A stretch of DNA of 64,000 nucleotides from Caldicellulosiruptor kronotskyensis 2002 (GTDB lineage: Bacteria > Bacillota > Thermoanaerobacteria > Caldicellulosiruptorales > Caldicellulosiruptoraceae), in contig NC_014720.1 in NCBI RefSeq assembly GCF_000166775.1, positions 2,040,501 through 2,104,500 on the forward strand, in the 5' to 3' direction. Within the stretch, counting starts at the first letter, position 1; each line of letters begins with the position of its first letter. Below are positions 1 through 10,008 of the stretch, piece by piece. The notes beneath the pieces are model-generated. The model ran no database searches. It saw only the letters and a list, made by a program, of their open reading frames with translations, and was not told the DNA's origin. The translations under genes were made by a program, and so were the position numbers.

Positions 1-339
1 ATGATTAGATAACTCTACTCTTCTGAACTTGCTCAATAGTGCTCCCATAAAAAGTACACTTGACCGCATAAGCTTTGCATATTCTGGTGGAATGGTAAAT
101 CTTCCAATTGAACTACTATCTACCACCACCGTATTGTTTTCAAATAATACATTACACCCAAGATACTTTAGAATCTCTATGGTATGTTTTACATCAACAA
201 TATCAGGTACATTTGTAATAATAACTTTATTTTGAGCTAAAATAGAAGCCGTCAATATGGGAAGTGCTGCATTTTTTGCACCTTCAACCTCAATTTCTCC
301 CATGAGGCTTGCCGGACCATATATGATAAGTTTTTGCAT
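1..339 (-). CDS. murA: UDP-N-acetylglucosamine 1-carboxyvinyltransferase, N-terminal part
   Basis: First 113 codons of MurA; the rest lies beyond the left edge. The enzyme transfers enolpyruvate from PEP to UDP-GlcNAc, the first committed step of peptidoglycan synthesis in the cytoplasm. The visible part carries the conserved VEGAKNAALPI segment with Lys22 and Asn23, the positions used by MurA for substrate binding, and ends in the SVLFMGALL stretch. The catalytic Cys region is outside the window. An ATG at 339 follows a GGAAG ribosome site. It is the last visible gene of the dcw operon, 80 bp after murG. A MurA paralogue (MurZ type) cannot be excluded from this part alone. Confidence 0.9.
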   Translation of the reverse strand, partial: MQKLIIYGPASLMGEIEVEGAKNAALPILTASILAQNKVIITNVPDIVDVKHTIEILKYLGCNVLFENNTVVVDSSSIGRFTIPPEYAKLMRSSVLFMGALLSKFRRVELSNH

Positions 340-419
340 TTTTACTTCCAAACTTTTATTTAGCAAACCGTCGCATATTATTTTATTCTCAAACTGCATT
401 GACTGTTACAAAAAACTTA

Positions 420-1526
420 TTAGATATATTCACTCAATAACCTCGCTATTTTCTCGGTTGCATCAGGTCTTCCCAGGTTTCTGCTTTTTTTCTGCATAGA
501 AGTATATAGCTGTTTATCATATATAAGCTTTTCCAAAAGAATTCTGAGCTTATCGCCCTCAAGTTCACTTTCAAGTACCACAAAACATGCACCTTCTTTT
601 TCTAAAGCCCTTGCGTTGTAATCTTGATGGTTGTTAACAACATATGGTGATGGAACAATTATACTTGGCTTACCAAGTGCAGTTATCTCTGAGATGGCTA
701 TAGCACCACCTCTTGAAATAACAATATCAGCAGCGGCAAGGTACTTTGGCATTTCCTTAATGTACGGATACAGACTTATGTTTGCCCCCGCATTCAACTG
801 TTCGGCATAACTCTTTGCATCATCAAACTTCTTCTCACCTGTCGAAAGGATAAAATGTACATCATTGTTACCTTCAAAAGACTTTGCAAGTTTTATCGCT
901 GCCCTGTTTAGATTTTCTGCTCCTCTGCTTCCACCTACTATCAAAATGGTGGTCTTGCCATCCGTTCCAATTTCACGTTTTGCCTGAGTTTGATCGTAAT
1001 TCAAAATCTCAAGCCTGATAGGATTCCCTGTTAAAATGATATCTTTGCTTTTTTTGAAGTATTTTTTGCTCTCCTCAAAGCTTATCAAGACCTTGTCACA
1101 AAACCTTGAAATTATCCTGTTGGCAAGCCCCGGAAAAGCATTCTGTTCGTGTAAAATAATCTTTATCCCAAAACTTTTTGCAGCAAATGCAACAGGAAGT
1201 GATACATACCCGCCTGTTACAAATACACAAGCTGGCTTATATCGCTTTAATATCCTCCTTGCCTGCCAAAATCCTTTCAAAAATTTTGCTGCTACAGTAA
1301 TATTTTCTATTTTTATCTGTCTTTTAAGACCTTTTACTTCTATGAATTCTATCTTATATCCTGTCTCTGGTACAATCTTTGCTTCAAGTCCTTCCCTTGT
1401 CCCAATAAAGATTATGTTCGCATGACTATCAATCTTTTTCAGACAGTCAGCAACAGAAATTGCAGGATAAATATGACCACCTGTCCCGCCACCACTAAAT
1501 ATCAATGTTTTACTTCTTTGTGTCAT
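420..1526 (-). CDS. murG: UDP-GlcNAc--lipid I N-acetylglucosaminyltransferase MurG
   Basis: Membrane-associated GT28 glycosyltransferase that adds GlcNAc to lipid I to give lipid II on the cytoplasmic face. The 368 residues are full length. The glycine-rich loop GGTGGH is at residues 13-18, HEQN at 126-129, and the second glycine-rich loop GGSRGA near 198. The nucleotide-sugar site region SRGGAIAISE lies near 271-280. The start codon overlaps the ftsW stop (ATGA), which suggests translational coupling and fits lipid II synthesis next to its user FtsW. Confidence 0.97.
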   Translation of the reverse strand: MTQRSKTLIFSGGGTGGHIYPAISVADCLKKIDSHANIIFIGTREGLEAKIVPETGYKIEFIEVKGLKRQIKIENITVAAKFLKGFWQARRILKRYKPACVFVTGGYVSLPVAFAAKSFGIKIILHEQNAFPGLANRIISRFCDKVLISFEESKKYFKKSKDIILTGNPIRLEILNYDQTQAKREIGTDGKTTILIVGGSRGAENLNRAAIKLAKSFEGNNDVHFILSTGEKKFDDAKSYAEQLNAGANISLYPYIKEMPKYLAAADIVISRGGAIAISEITALGKPSIIVPSPYVVNNHQDYNARALEKEGACFVVLESELEGDKLRILLEKLIYDKQLYTSMQKKSRNLGRPDATEKIARLLSEYI

Positions 1527-2620
1527 TTTATCACCTTTATCCTTCTTGAAATGCTCAGTAATATCCCTACACCAAAAAGATGAAACACTATTGAAGTTCC
1601 CCCGTATGTTATAAAAGGTAGTGGCACACCTGTTGCCGGCACTGAAGCTGTAACAACAGCTATGTTCAGGATTGCCTGCATGGCTATTACGCTTGTGACA
1701 CCAAATGCCAAAAGTGTTCCAAACCTGTCAGGGCTATTTAGCGCAATAACAATCCCTCTCCATACAAAAAGTACAAATAGGACTATCACAAAAATAGCTC
1801 CAATAAACCCCAGCTCCTCACATAATATTGAAAATATAAAGTCTGTGTGGGGTTCAGGAATGTACAGCAATTTTTGCCTACTCTGCCCAAGTCCCATTCC
1901 AAAAAGCCCACCGGAACCAATTGCATACAATGATTGTATTATCTGGTATCCTTTGTCTGTTGGGTCTGCCCACGGGTTAAAAAGCGCCTGAATTCTTTCA
2001 ACCCTGTACTGCTCTTTTGTTGTGAGGTAATACAAAACTGGTACAGCCAAAGCACCCATCGTGATAAAATATCCAAGATTTAACCCCCAAGCAAAGAGCA
2101 TGAGCATTGAAATACCAAGTATCAGTATGCAAGTGCTCATGTTTGGCTCTTTATAAATAAGGACAAAAAACAGCCCTGTCAAAAGCATTGAAAAGACAAA
2201 AACTTTAAACCTTGACTTTGGTTTTTCAATATGGTCAAAATAAGTACTGAGTGTTATCACAAGAGCATATTTTGCAAGTTCTGATGGCTGAAACTGAATT
2301 GGACCAATATCTATCCATCTACGCGCGTTGTTTACAAGCTTGCCTATGCCCGGAATTAAAACTGCTACAAGCGATATTGCAGCTATTATATAGAGCATAA
2401 TAGCAAACTTTTTCCATACTCTATAGTCAATCTGACTTGTTATATACATTACTATCAAACCAAGTACAAGACCTATTATTTGTTTTTTTAAAAAATGGTA
2501 ACTGTCATGAAAATGGTAATAAGCGTAATAATAGCTTGCGCTAAATATCATCACAACCCCAATTAGCGAAAGCAAAAGAGTAATATACAAAAGCGGATAG
2601 TCAATCATCTTCCTTTCCAT
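1523..2620 (-). CDS. ftsW: SEDS peptidoglycan glycosyltransferase FtsW
   Basis: Multi-pass membrane protein of the SEDS (RodA/FtsW/SpoVE) family. It polymerises lipid II into glycan strands at the septum together with a class B PBP, here SpoVD. About ten hydrophobic segments are visible over 365 residues. Family signatures include WIDIGPIQFQPSELAKY near 101-117, and GQSRQKLLYIPEPHTDFIFS near 239-258 with the polar loop that follows the helix. It lies between murD and murG in the dcw operon, so FtsW is preferred over RodA; a sporulation SpoVE role is possible because its partner looks like SpoVD. An internal ATG four codons in is an alternative start. Confidence 0.94.
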   Translation of the reverse strand: MERKMIDYPLLYITLLLSLIGVVMIFSASYYYAYYHFHDSYHFLKKQIIGLVLGLIVMYITSQIDYRVWKKFAIMLYIIAAISLVAVLIPGIGKLVNNARRWIDIGPIQFQPSELAKYALVITLSTYFDHIEKPKSRFKVFVFSMLLTGLFFVLIYKEPNMSTCILILGISMLMLFAWGLNLGYFITMGALAVPVLYYLTTKEQYRVERIQALFNPWADPTDKGYQIIQSLYAIGSGGLFGMGLGQSRQKLLYIPEPHTDFIFSILCEELGFIGAIFVIVLFVLFVWRGIVIALNSPDRFGTLLAFGVTSVIAMQAILNIAVVTASVPATGVPLPFITYGGTSIVFHLFGVGILLSISRRIKVIK

Positions 2621-2630
2621 TTTTTAACAT

Positions 2631-4007
2631 TCACATCCCTGTTGTTAAAAGCTCATTTACATATTCTTTAAACATCCTTCCTCTTTGCTCATAGTTTTCA
2701 AACATATCCCAGCTCGCACACGCAGGTGACAGAAGTACAATATCACCATTTTGCGCACATTCAAAGCTTTTTCTAACTGCCTCTTTCAAAGTAGAGACAA
2801 GCTCAAAGTTTTTATACCCAATTTTCTCAAGCTCACTAGCAATCTTTTGTTTTGTCTGACCGAGCAAAAATACTTTCTTAACCTTTTTGGCAACTAAGCT
2901 TGCAAACTTTTCAAAACTTTCTCCCTTGTCATACCCTCCAGCAATTAAAATTATTGGATTTTCAAAAGCATTGAGTGCTTTTTCAGCCGCATCAGTGTTT
3001 GTACCTTTTGAATCATTGTAAAATTTTATACCATTTATCTCTGCCACGAACTCTATCCTGTGTTCAACTCCTCTAAAGGTTTTGAGTACCTGCTCAATTG
3101 TATCTTTTTCTATTCCAAACGGCAAAGTACAACTAATTGCTGCAAGAGCATTTTCTAAATTGTGCTGCCCCGGGATAAATATCTCATCTTTTTTCATAAC
3201 CTCTTGTGTTTTTCCTTCAAAAGTAAAATAGATTACATCATTTTCGACAAACACTACATTTTCAAACTGAGTCTTTGTTTTTGAAAACACTATCACATTT
3301 CCTTTTGCCAATCCTATTAAGTCACGGGTTATGTTATTATCATAGTTGAGGACTGTATATCCCATTTCATCAATATTTTCAAATATTCTCATCTTTGCTT
3401 TTGTATAATTCTCCATTGTTAGGTGTCTGTTTAGATGGTCGGGAGTTATATTGAGAATACACCCAACCTTCGGTTTAAAGTACTTAATTGTTTCAAGTTG
3501 AAAACTTGATATTTCAAGTACAAAAATAGTATCTTCACTTGATGTTTCTATCGTATCAATAAATGGAAGACCAATGTTGCCGCATACAACCACATCTTCA
3601 TACTGCTTTTTTAAAATCTCTCCTACAAGAGTTGTTGTTGTTGTCTTGCCATTTGTCCCAGTGATTGCAACTATGTTTTTACTTTTGCAAAACCTGTACG
3701 CAAGTTCAATCTCACCAATAACCTCAATGCCCTTTTTATGAGCAAGCACCAAAGGTCTTTTGCTAAGTGGCACTCCAGGACTTACAATAACAAGTTGGAC
3801 CCTGTCTATAAATTCATCAGGAATCTCACAATAATAGATTTCATCAAGTAACTTTTGTGCATCATTTTTTTCTTCTTCTTTGAACTGTTCTTCTGCTTTT
3901 TCATCAAAGCCTATCACAAAAGCACCATGTTTTTTTAAAAACCGCGCAGAAGCCAATCCGCTTCTACCAAGACCTACTACCAAAACATTTTTCCCTTTTA
4001 AATCCAA
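2631..4007 (-). CDS. murD: UDP-N-acetylmuramoylalanine--D-glutamate ligase MurD
   Basis: Cytoplasmic ATP-dependent Mur ligase adding D-Glu to UDP-MurNAc-L-Ala. The Rossmann-like N-terminus reads NVLVVGLGRSGLA; the ATP loop is AITGTNGKTTTT; the C-terminal Mur ligase domain contains YNDSKGTNTDA and LSPACASWDMF. The frame is open from 4022, but that TTG overlaps the ribosome site. A GGAGG lies 8 nt before a second TTG at 4007, so I place the start there (458 residues, beginning at the Asp-Leu-Lys-Gly-Lys segment). It follows mraY closely in the dcw operon. Confidence 0.95.
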   Translation of the reverse strand: MDLKGKNVLVVGLGRSGLASARFLKKHGAFVIGFDEKAEEQFKEEEKNDAQKLLDEIYYCEIPDEFIDRVQLVIVSPGVPLSKRPLVLAHKKGIEVIGEIELAYRFCKSKNIVAITGTNGKTTTTTLVGEILKKQYEDVVVCGNIGLPFIDTIETSSEDTIFVLEISSFQLETIKYFKPKVGCILNITPDHLNRHLTMENYTKAKMRIFENIDEMGYTVLNYDNNITRDLIGLAKGNVIVFSKTKTQFENVVFVENDVIYFTFEGKTQEVMKKDEIFIPGQHNLENALAAISCTLPFGIEKDTIEQVLKTFRGVEHRIEFVAEINGIKFYNDSKGTNTDAAEKALNAFENPIILIAGGYDKGESFEKFASLVAKKVKKVFLLGQTKQKIASELEKIGYKNFELVSTLKEAVRKSFECAQNGDIVLLSPACASWDMFENYEQRGRMFKEYVNELLTTGM

Positions 4008-4025
4008 TTTATAAACCTCCAACTC

Positions 4026-4988
4026 CTAAATTTTTAGCTGTATCATTGCCAAGGCAAGAAGGCAAAACAGAATTGTAAATATCCAAAACACAACAACAAC
4101 CTTTGCCTCATCCCAGCCCAAAAGTTCAAAGTGATGGTGCAAAGGTGCCATTCTAAATATTCTCTTTTTTGTGAGCTTAAAATATAATACCTGAAGCATT
4201 ACTGATACTGCCTCTATTATATATAGCCCACCTATTACCAAAACAAGTACAGGCTGCTTTAACATCACAGCAATTGCAAAAATACTTCCTCCCAGCATCA
4301 AAGAACCAGTATCTCCCATAAACACAACTGCCGGGTGGGCGTTGTACCTCAAAAATCCCATGCAGCTTCCCACAATAGCTCCGCTAAATATTGCCATATC
4401 ATGGTTTTTCGAAAATATAGAGATGATGGCTAAAAACAAAGAAACTATCATTGTCACGCCGCTTGCCAAGCCGTCAAGTCCATCTGTAAGGTTCACAGCA
4501 TTTACAGTGAACACCATTAAAACTGACATCACAGGAACATATGCCCATTTCAAATCAATGTATCTATTTACAACGGGTAGGTAAACATCGCTTCCCAAAT
4601 GTTTTTGTATAACATACAAAAACGTTATGCTAATCAAAAATTGAAGTACCAACTTTTCGCGTGCGCGAAGACCTAACGACCTTTTTAGCACTACCTTTAT
4701 AAAATCGTCTATAAAACCTATAAGCCCAAACGCAACTGTGGCTATCAGAGGTGCTCCAATTGCAGGATACTTTTTGTAAAAAATTAGCGATGTCACAATA
4801 ATAGCAAGACCTATAACAAGCCCGCCCATTGTAGGTGTTCCACTTTTTTTGTGGTGTGTTTTTGGACCATCATCTCTCACAACCTGACCAAATTTTAAAT
4901 ATTTTAAAAAGGGAATTACAATTGGCATAACAATTAAGACAATCAAAAATGAAATTATTATTGCAAGTATTGTGTCTATGTCAAGCAT
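4026..4988 (-). CDS. mraY: Phospho-MurNAc-pentapeptide transferase MraY
   Basis: Integral membrane enzyme that transfers phospho-MurNAc-pentapeptide to undecaprenyl phosphate, making lipid I. About ten transmembrane helices over 320 residues. Signatures visible: the Asp-rich FIDDFIKV near 93-100, [15 protein letters not shown] near 163-177, the cytoplasmic segment [12 protein letters not shown] near 224-235, and [12 protein letters not shown] near 282-293. The ATG follows a GGAGAGATAAAAG ribosome site. Located between murF and murD as in most dcw clusters. Confidence 0.97.
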   Translation of the reverse strand: MLDIDTILAIIISFLIVLIVMPIVIPFLKYLKFGQVVRDDGPKTHHKKSGTPTMGGLVIGLAIIVTSLIFYKKYPAIGAPLIATVAFGLIGFIDDFIKVVLKRSLGLRAREKLVLQFLISITFLYVIQKHLGSDVYLPVVNRYIDLKWAYVPVMSVLMVFTVNAVNLTDGLDGLASGVTMIVSLFLAIISIFSKNHDMAIFSGAIVGSCMGFLRYNAHPAVVFMGDTGSLMLGGSIFAIAVMLKQPVLVLVIGGLYIIEAVSVMLQVLYFKLTKKRIFRMAPLHHHFELLGWDEAKVVVVFWIFTILFCLLALAMIQLKI

Positions 4989-4991
4989 CTT

Positions 4992-6338
4992 TTATCTCTC
5001 CTTGAGAAATTCATCTACAACTTCATCAAGTTTTATGCCCCGCGAAGCCTTAAAAAGGATTGTACAGTTGCTTGTAACTTCTCTTTTCAACACATCTAAA
5101 CACTCATCTTTTGAAACAAAATAAGCTTTTACACCATCTTTCTTTTTTGCTTCATCGAATATATAAAACGCGTCTTTACCTGTACATATGACAACATCTA
5201 TCGGCTTTTGCAATATGTATCTGCCAACTCTCCTGTGTTCCTCTTCAGAAAACTCGCCAAGTTCAAGCATGTCACCCAGCACTAATATCTTTTTGCCGTC
5301 AAACTCACATATACTGTCTATGGCAGACAGCATCGAATGTGTGCTTGCGTTGTAAGTATCATCCACAACTGTAATGCTTCCTTTATTGATAACCTCAAAC
5401 CTTCTTTTTAGCCTCTCCTTTTGAAGGATTGCTTCTTTTATAAGCTCTCTGTCTATCTCTAAGATTGTCCCCACTGCAATTGCAAAAAGAGAGTTATAAA
5501 TGTCATGAAAATTAAAGCTTTTTATAAAATAGGTGTAGCCTCCTACCTCAAATGAAAATCCATTCTGATGTTTTTGCACGTTTTGCGCTCTGAAATTGCT
5601 CTCGTTTTCAATCCCAATGGTAACAACCTTTCTTTTGAATTCTTTTTTGTGAAGGTTCAAAATATCATTGTCGTTGTTTATAATCAGTATTCCACTTTCC
5701 GGCATTCCGTCCTGAATCTCTGACTTTGCAAGAAAAATGTTGTACCGTGACTTTAAATTTTCAATGTGAGCAACACCAATATTTGTAATAACACCAATAT
5801 CGGGTTTTGCAATTTGGGATAGTTTAGAAATCTCTCCAAAATTACTCATTCCCATTTCAAATACAGCAACCTGTGTATCTTCTGGCATGTTCAGAATAGA
5901 AATTGGAAGACCTATGTGGTTGTTAAAGTTGCCCTGGTTTTTAAAAGCTCTGTACCTCAAACTCAATACATTGAATATATACTCCTTTGTTGAGGTCTTG
6001 CCTACACTACCAGTAACTCCTACAACCTTCAAGTCATTTAATTTTCTTCTTGCAAAATAAGCCAAACTTTGCAGTGCTAAAAGCGTATCTCCTACCTTAA
6101 CATAAGGTACTTTTAAATCATCAAAGTCTTTCTGAGAAATAAACGAAATTGCACCGTTTTGCAGTGCTTCTTTTACAAAATCGTGTCCGTCAAATCTGCT
6201 TCCTTTTAAGGGAATAAACAAAGTATCTTTTCCTATACTTTTGCTGTTAATTGAAAAATTTTTAACAAGAACATCAGTAGAAAAAATTTTAAGTTCTCCA
6301 TTTACAGCTTTTGCTATCTCAGAAAGCCACAGGTTCAT
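4992..6338 (-). CDS. murF: UDP-MurNAc-tripeptide--D-Ala-D-Ala ligase MurF
   Basis: Mur ligase that adds the D-Ala-D-Ala dipeptide, completing the UDP-MurNAc-pentapeptide. The 448 residues contain the N-terminal substrate domain (KSIGKDTLFIPLKGSRFDGHDF), the ATP loop VGVTGSVGKTSTKEYI near 106-121, FEMGMSNFGEIS, and the C-terminal DDTYNASTHSM motif typical of MurF. Its start codon overlaps the stop of murE by four bases (ATGA), indicating coupled translation. Confidence 0.96.
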   Translation of the reverse strand: MNLWLSEIAKAVNGELKIFSTDVLVKNFSINSKSIGKDTLFIPLKGSRFDGHDFVKEALQNGAISFISQKDFDDLKVPYVKVGDTLLALQSLAYFARRKLNDLKVVGVTGSVGKTSTKEYIFNVLSLRYRAFKNQGNFNNHIGLPISILNMPEDTQVAVFEMGMSNFGEISKLSQIAKPDIGVITNIGVAHIENLKSRYNIFLAKSEIQDGMPESGILIINNDNDILNLHKKEFKRKVVTIGIENESNFRAQNVQKHQNGFSFEVGGYTYFIKSFNFHDIYNSLFAIAVGTILEIDRELIKEAILQKERLKRRFEVINKGSITVVDDTYNASTHSMLSAIDSICEFDGKKILVLGDMLELGEFSEEEHRRVGRYILQKPIDVVICTGKDAFYIFDEAKKKDGVKAYFVSKDECLDVLKREVTSNCTILFKASRGIKLDEVVDEFLKER

Positions 6339-7795
6339 TCTCTTATCTCCTTTAAGATATTCTTCACAACCTCTCTCTCATCAAATGGTATAGTTTTATC
6401 TTTTAAAATCTGGTAAGTCTCATGTCCTTTCCCGGCAAGAACAATAAAATCATTTTCTCTTGCATTCTTTATAGCATATTTAATAGCCTCATACCTGTCG
6501 GGTATAACCACATACTCAACATTTGTCTTTTTTATCCCTTCCAAGATATCAGCAATTATCTTGAGCGGGTCTTCTGTTCGTGGATTGTCAGATGTAACAA
6601 TCACAAAATCTGCCATTCTTCCAGCAATCTCACCCATAATTGGTCTTTTTGTCCTATCTCTGTCTCCGCCACATCCAAAAAGTAACACTTTTCTGCCGTC
6701 TGTAACTTCATTTACTGTCTTCATGAGATTTAATAACCCATCTGGTGTGTGTGCATAGTCAATCACCACAGTAAACTTTTGGTTTGACTCTACAATCTCG
6801 AACCTTCCTGGCACTGCTTTTAGATTTTCAAGCCCTTTTTTTATATCATCAAGCTTTATACCAAGCGAAATACAACATGCAGAAGCAGCAAGGCTGTTGT
6901 AAATCGAAAAAACACCAGGAATGTTAAGTGTTATCTCCTCTTTTTCCCCATTGTACCACAACTCAAATTGATTTTTGTTAACAAAAAGTTTTATATTTCG
7001 TGCAAAAACTTGGGCATCGCTGTCTTTAGCGTATGTCACACTGTCAGGATACATTTCTATAATCCTTTTTCCCCACATATCATCAGCATTTACAACCCTC
7101 TTTTTGCTCATACCGAAAAGTTTCAACTTTGCAGCAAAATAATTTTCCATTGTTCCATGAAAGTCTAAATGGTCCTGAGTGAGGTTTGTAAAAACTCCAA
7201 CGTCAAAATCACAGTCATATACTCGAAAAAGTTCAAGAGAGTGCGAAGAAACTTCCATCACAACACTGTCAACACCCTCGTTTTTCATTTGCCAAAAGAG
7301 TTTTTGCAGGTCATAAGACTCAGGCGTTGTATGCTGAGCTTCAATTTCTATGCTACCTATCATATTCTTGATTGTACCAATCAACCCCACTTTTTGCCCA
7401 TGAGCTTCAAGTATAGATTTTATCATAAATGTTGTTGAAGTTTTGCCGTTTGTACCTGTTACACCTATTAGCAAAAAGTCCTTTGAAGGATGACCAAAAA
7501 AGTTTGCAGACATAACAGCAAGGGCCTTTCTGGTATTTGAAGTCTTTATATAATCAATCTTCCCTTCAATTTTAGATGTGTCAAAAAACTCATCTACAAC
7601 CACCAAACATGCACCATTTTGGATTGCCTCATTTATATATTCATGCCCATCTGTTTTAAAGCCTTTTATACACACAAAAACACAGCCTTCTTTTGCATTC
7701 TTTGAATTGTACGCAATATCAGTTATATCTTTACCAAAATCTCCAACATTTGTTTCTAAAACATCAATATTCTCAATCAAATCCTTTAATTTCAA
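6335..7795 (-). CDS. murE: UDP-MurNAc-L-Ala-D-Glu--diaminopimelate ligase MurE
   Basis: Adds the third amino acid of the stem peptide. ATP loop GVTGTNGKTSTTF and Mur ligase C-domain VVIDYAHTPDGL are clear. The sequence SDNPRTEDP, near the C-terminus, matches the DNPR motif of meso-diaminopimelate-specific MurE, so a DAP-type cell wall is inferred. The frame is open to 7849, which would overlap spoVD by 38 bp. An AAAGGGTGA site precedes a TTG at 7795 that gives the usual KLKDLIENI beginning (486 residues), 16 bp after the spoVD stop; I chose that start. Confidence 0.95.
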   Translation of the reverse strand: MKLKDLIENIDVLETNVGDFGKDITDIAYNSKNAKEGCVFVCIKGFKTDGHEYINEAIQNGACLVVVDEFFDTSKIEGKIDYIKTSNTRKALAVMSANFFGHPSKDFLLIGVTGTNGKTSTTFMIKSILEAHGQKVGLIGTIKNMIGSIEIEAQHTTPESYDLQKLFWQMKNEGVDSVVMEVSSHSLELFRVYDCDFDVGVFTNLTQDHLDFHGTMENYFAAKLKLFGMSKKRVVNADDMWGKRIIEMYPDSVTYAKDSDAQVFARNIKLFVNKNQFELWYNGEKEEITLNIPGVFSIYNSLAASACCISLGIKLDDIKKGLENLKAVPGRFEIVESNQKFTVVIDYAHTPDGLLNLMKTVNEVTDGRKVLLFGCGGDRDRTKRPIMGEIAGRMADFVIVTSDNPRTEDPLKIIADILEGIKKTNVEYVVIPDRYEAIKYAIKNARENDFIVLAGKGHETYQILKDKTIPFDEREVVKNILKEIRE

Positions 7796-7811
7796 GAAGT
7801 CTTCACCCTTT

Positions 7812-9971
7812 CTATTCTGCATTCTCTTTGTCAGCAATTTCAACCTCAATAATTGAACCTATTGAAACTTTTGTTCCTGGTTGTGGATTTTGTCTTATAA
7901 TCTTTCCTTTTATTCCTTTCACTTTTATGTTGAGAAGACTATTTGAAAGCACCTTTTGTGCATCCTGGAAACTCAAGCCCACTACATTTGGAACAGCTAC
8001 AGTTGTCTGCGACATCTCTTGAGTGAACAATATTATCGTTGAACCTTCTTTCAACATAAACCCAGCTTTTGGAACCTGGTCAATCACTTTGTTACCATTA
8101 CCTATGACTTTTGCGTTGAACTTGTTATCGTTTATTTCTTTCTTTGCATCTTCAACATTCATCCCGATTGTATTTGGCACTATATACTCTTTATAAAACT
8201 CAATCTGTTTCAACTCTTCGGCTGTATACTGTGGTTGTATGTCCAAATATCTTAGTATATCATTTAACAAATCTCTTGCAACCGGTGCGGCTATAAGACC
8301 TCCATAATAAAGTGAAGGGTCAGGCTCATCTATTATGACAAGAACCGACACCTCGGGATTGTCAGCTGGTGCAAACCCTCCAAATGATGCTATATACTTT
8401 TTAGATGTTTTGTCATACTTTTGCGAAGTTCCTGTTTTTCCTGCAACTTTGTAACCCAGAAGATAAGCATTGTGCCCTGTTCCGTTTGTCACAACAGACT
8501 GAAGTATTACTTTAAGCCTTCGCGCAACATCTTGGTCTAAAACTCTTCTTTTTTGTGGTGTGTCAAAAGACTTGATCAGTTTTTTGTCCTTATCATATAT
8601 GGCCTTTACAACATGAGGCTGGACCCACACACCGTCGTTTGCAACTGCATTTATCATGCTGATAACCTGAATGGGAGTTGCTGAAATTCCCTGGCCAAAA
8701 GAAATTGTTGCAAGTTCAACAGGTCCAACCTTTCCAAGTGGCTGAACAATCCCTTTTGCCTCACCGGGAAGGTCTATTCCTGTCTTTTGACCAAACCCAA
8801 AAAGGTTTATATATTTGTAAAGTTTCTCTTTTCCCAGCCTTTGCCCCACCTCTATGAACACAGGGTTACATGAATTTTGAACACCCTCAACAAAGTTTTC
8901 GCTACCATGCGGGTTGTAATATCTCCAGCACTTTAATATTGCATTTGCAACCTTAACATATCCCCTGCAATAAAACTGAGAATTCTCATTGACAACCCCT
9001 TCTTCAAGTCCTGCAGCTGCGGTGACTATCTTAAATGTTGACCCGGGCTCATATGTGTCTGTCAGTGCTCTGTTTCTCCACATCGACTGGACTATCTTGT
9101 TTTTCTCTGCTTGAGAAAGCTTATCAAAATCAGGAAACTTATCTTTGTATATAAGCTCAAATGGTTTATTTGGATCAAAATCAGGTTTTGAGGTCATGGC
9201 CAGAATCTCGCCTGTTTTAACCTTCTCGACAATTATGGTCACATTTTTTGCTTTGTTGTCATACAAAGCCTTTTGAGCATATTTTTCAGCAAAATGTTGT
9301 ATTGTCTCATCAATTGTAAGCATTAGGTCATATCCATCAACAGGTTTTTTAAAAAACTCTTCCGAAAACGGCGCAGCCCTGCCGCTTGCATCAGTCTGGG
9401 CTGAAATAGCACCGGGCTTGCCGCGAAGATACTTATCATAATAAAGTTCAAGCCCAGAAAGTCCTTGGTCGTCTATTCCTGTAAAACCAAGAACCTGAGC
9501 CAGAAAATTTCCGTTTGGGTACACCCTTTTTGTTCCGCCTGTTAAGTAAATCCCTGGCAGGGCATACTTCCTTATCTTATCTGCTTTCTCTTTGTCAATA
9601 TTGCGTGCTATGTAGATGTCTGAAACTCCTTTTGTATTAAGCTTATTCAAAATCTTTTTATAGTCTATCTGCAAAATACCAGACAGCACTTTAGCTGTCC
9701 ATTCTTTGTCTTTAATCTGATTCAAAGATGCAACAACTGTCTCAGCTGTGATTGACATTGCCAAGATCTTGCCGTTTCTGTCTACAATGCTTCCTCTTTT
9801 AGGAGCAACAAGTCTCTCCCGCGTCCACTGGGAAAAAGCTCTTTTTTTGAGTTCTTCTCCTTTTATCAGTTGAAGATAAAAAAGGCGTCCCACCAGCAAC
9901 ACAAAGCTTAAAAAAAACACTGCCATGACAAAAAGGATTCTCTTTTTTACCTTTAAAGACGCTTCTTTCAA
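7812..9971 (-). CDS. spoVD: SpoVD/FtsI-type class B penicillin-binding protein with PASTA domains
   Basis: Septal transpeptidase that crosslinks glycan made by FtsW. One N-terminal membrane anchor (about 11-35), PBP dimer domain, then the transpeptidase domain with STFK at 311-314, SCN at 367-369 and KTGTS at 512-516. Two PASTA-type domains occupy roughly 595-719 (GMNVEDAKKEI, GLSFQDAQKVL); such domains bind muropeptides or beta-lactams. A TTG start at 9971 follows GGAGG by 9 nt. At 719 residues with PASTA repeats it matches SpoVD or PBP2B. As the only class B PBP in this operon it may also serve vegetative division. Confidence 0.94.
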   Translation of the reverse strand: MKEASLKVKKRILFVMAVFFLSFVLLVGRLFYLQLIKGEELKKRAFSQWTRERLVAPKRGSIVDRNGKILAMSITAETVVASLNQIKDKEWTAKVLSGILQIDYKKILNKLNTKGVSDIYIARNIDKEKADKIRKYALPGIYLTGGTKRVYPNGNFLAQVLGFTGIDDQGLSGLELYYDKYLRGKPGAISAQTDASGRAAPFSEEFFKKPVDGYDLMLTIDETIQHFAEKYAQKALYDNKAKNVTIIVEKVKTGEILAMTSKPDFDPNKPFELIYKDKFPDFDKLSQAEKNKIVQSMWRNRALTDTYEPGSTFKIVTAAAGLEEGVVNENSQFYCRGYVKVANAILKCWRYYNPHGSENFVEGVQNSCNPVFIEVGQRLGKEKLYKYINLFGFGQKTGIDLPGEAKGIVQPLGKVGPVELATISFGQGISATPIQVISMINAVANDGVWVQPHVVKAIYDKDKKLIKSFDTPQKRRVLDQDVARRLKVILQSVVTNGTGHNAYLLGYKVAGKTGTSQKYDKTSKKYIASFGGFAPADNPEVSVLVIIDEPDPSLYYGGLIAAPVARDLLNDILRYLDIQPQYTAEELKQIEFYKEYIVPNTIGMNVEDAKKEINDNKFNAKVIGNGNKVIDQVPKAGFMLKEGSTIILFTQEMSQTTVAVPNVVGLSFQDAQKVLSNSLLNIKVKGIKGKIIRQNPQPGTKVSIGSIIEVEIADKENAE

Positions 9972-10008
9972 GTCTTATTTCCTCCAGCTTCTTGGGTCTT
10001 AAAAAAAT

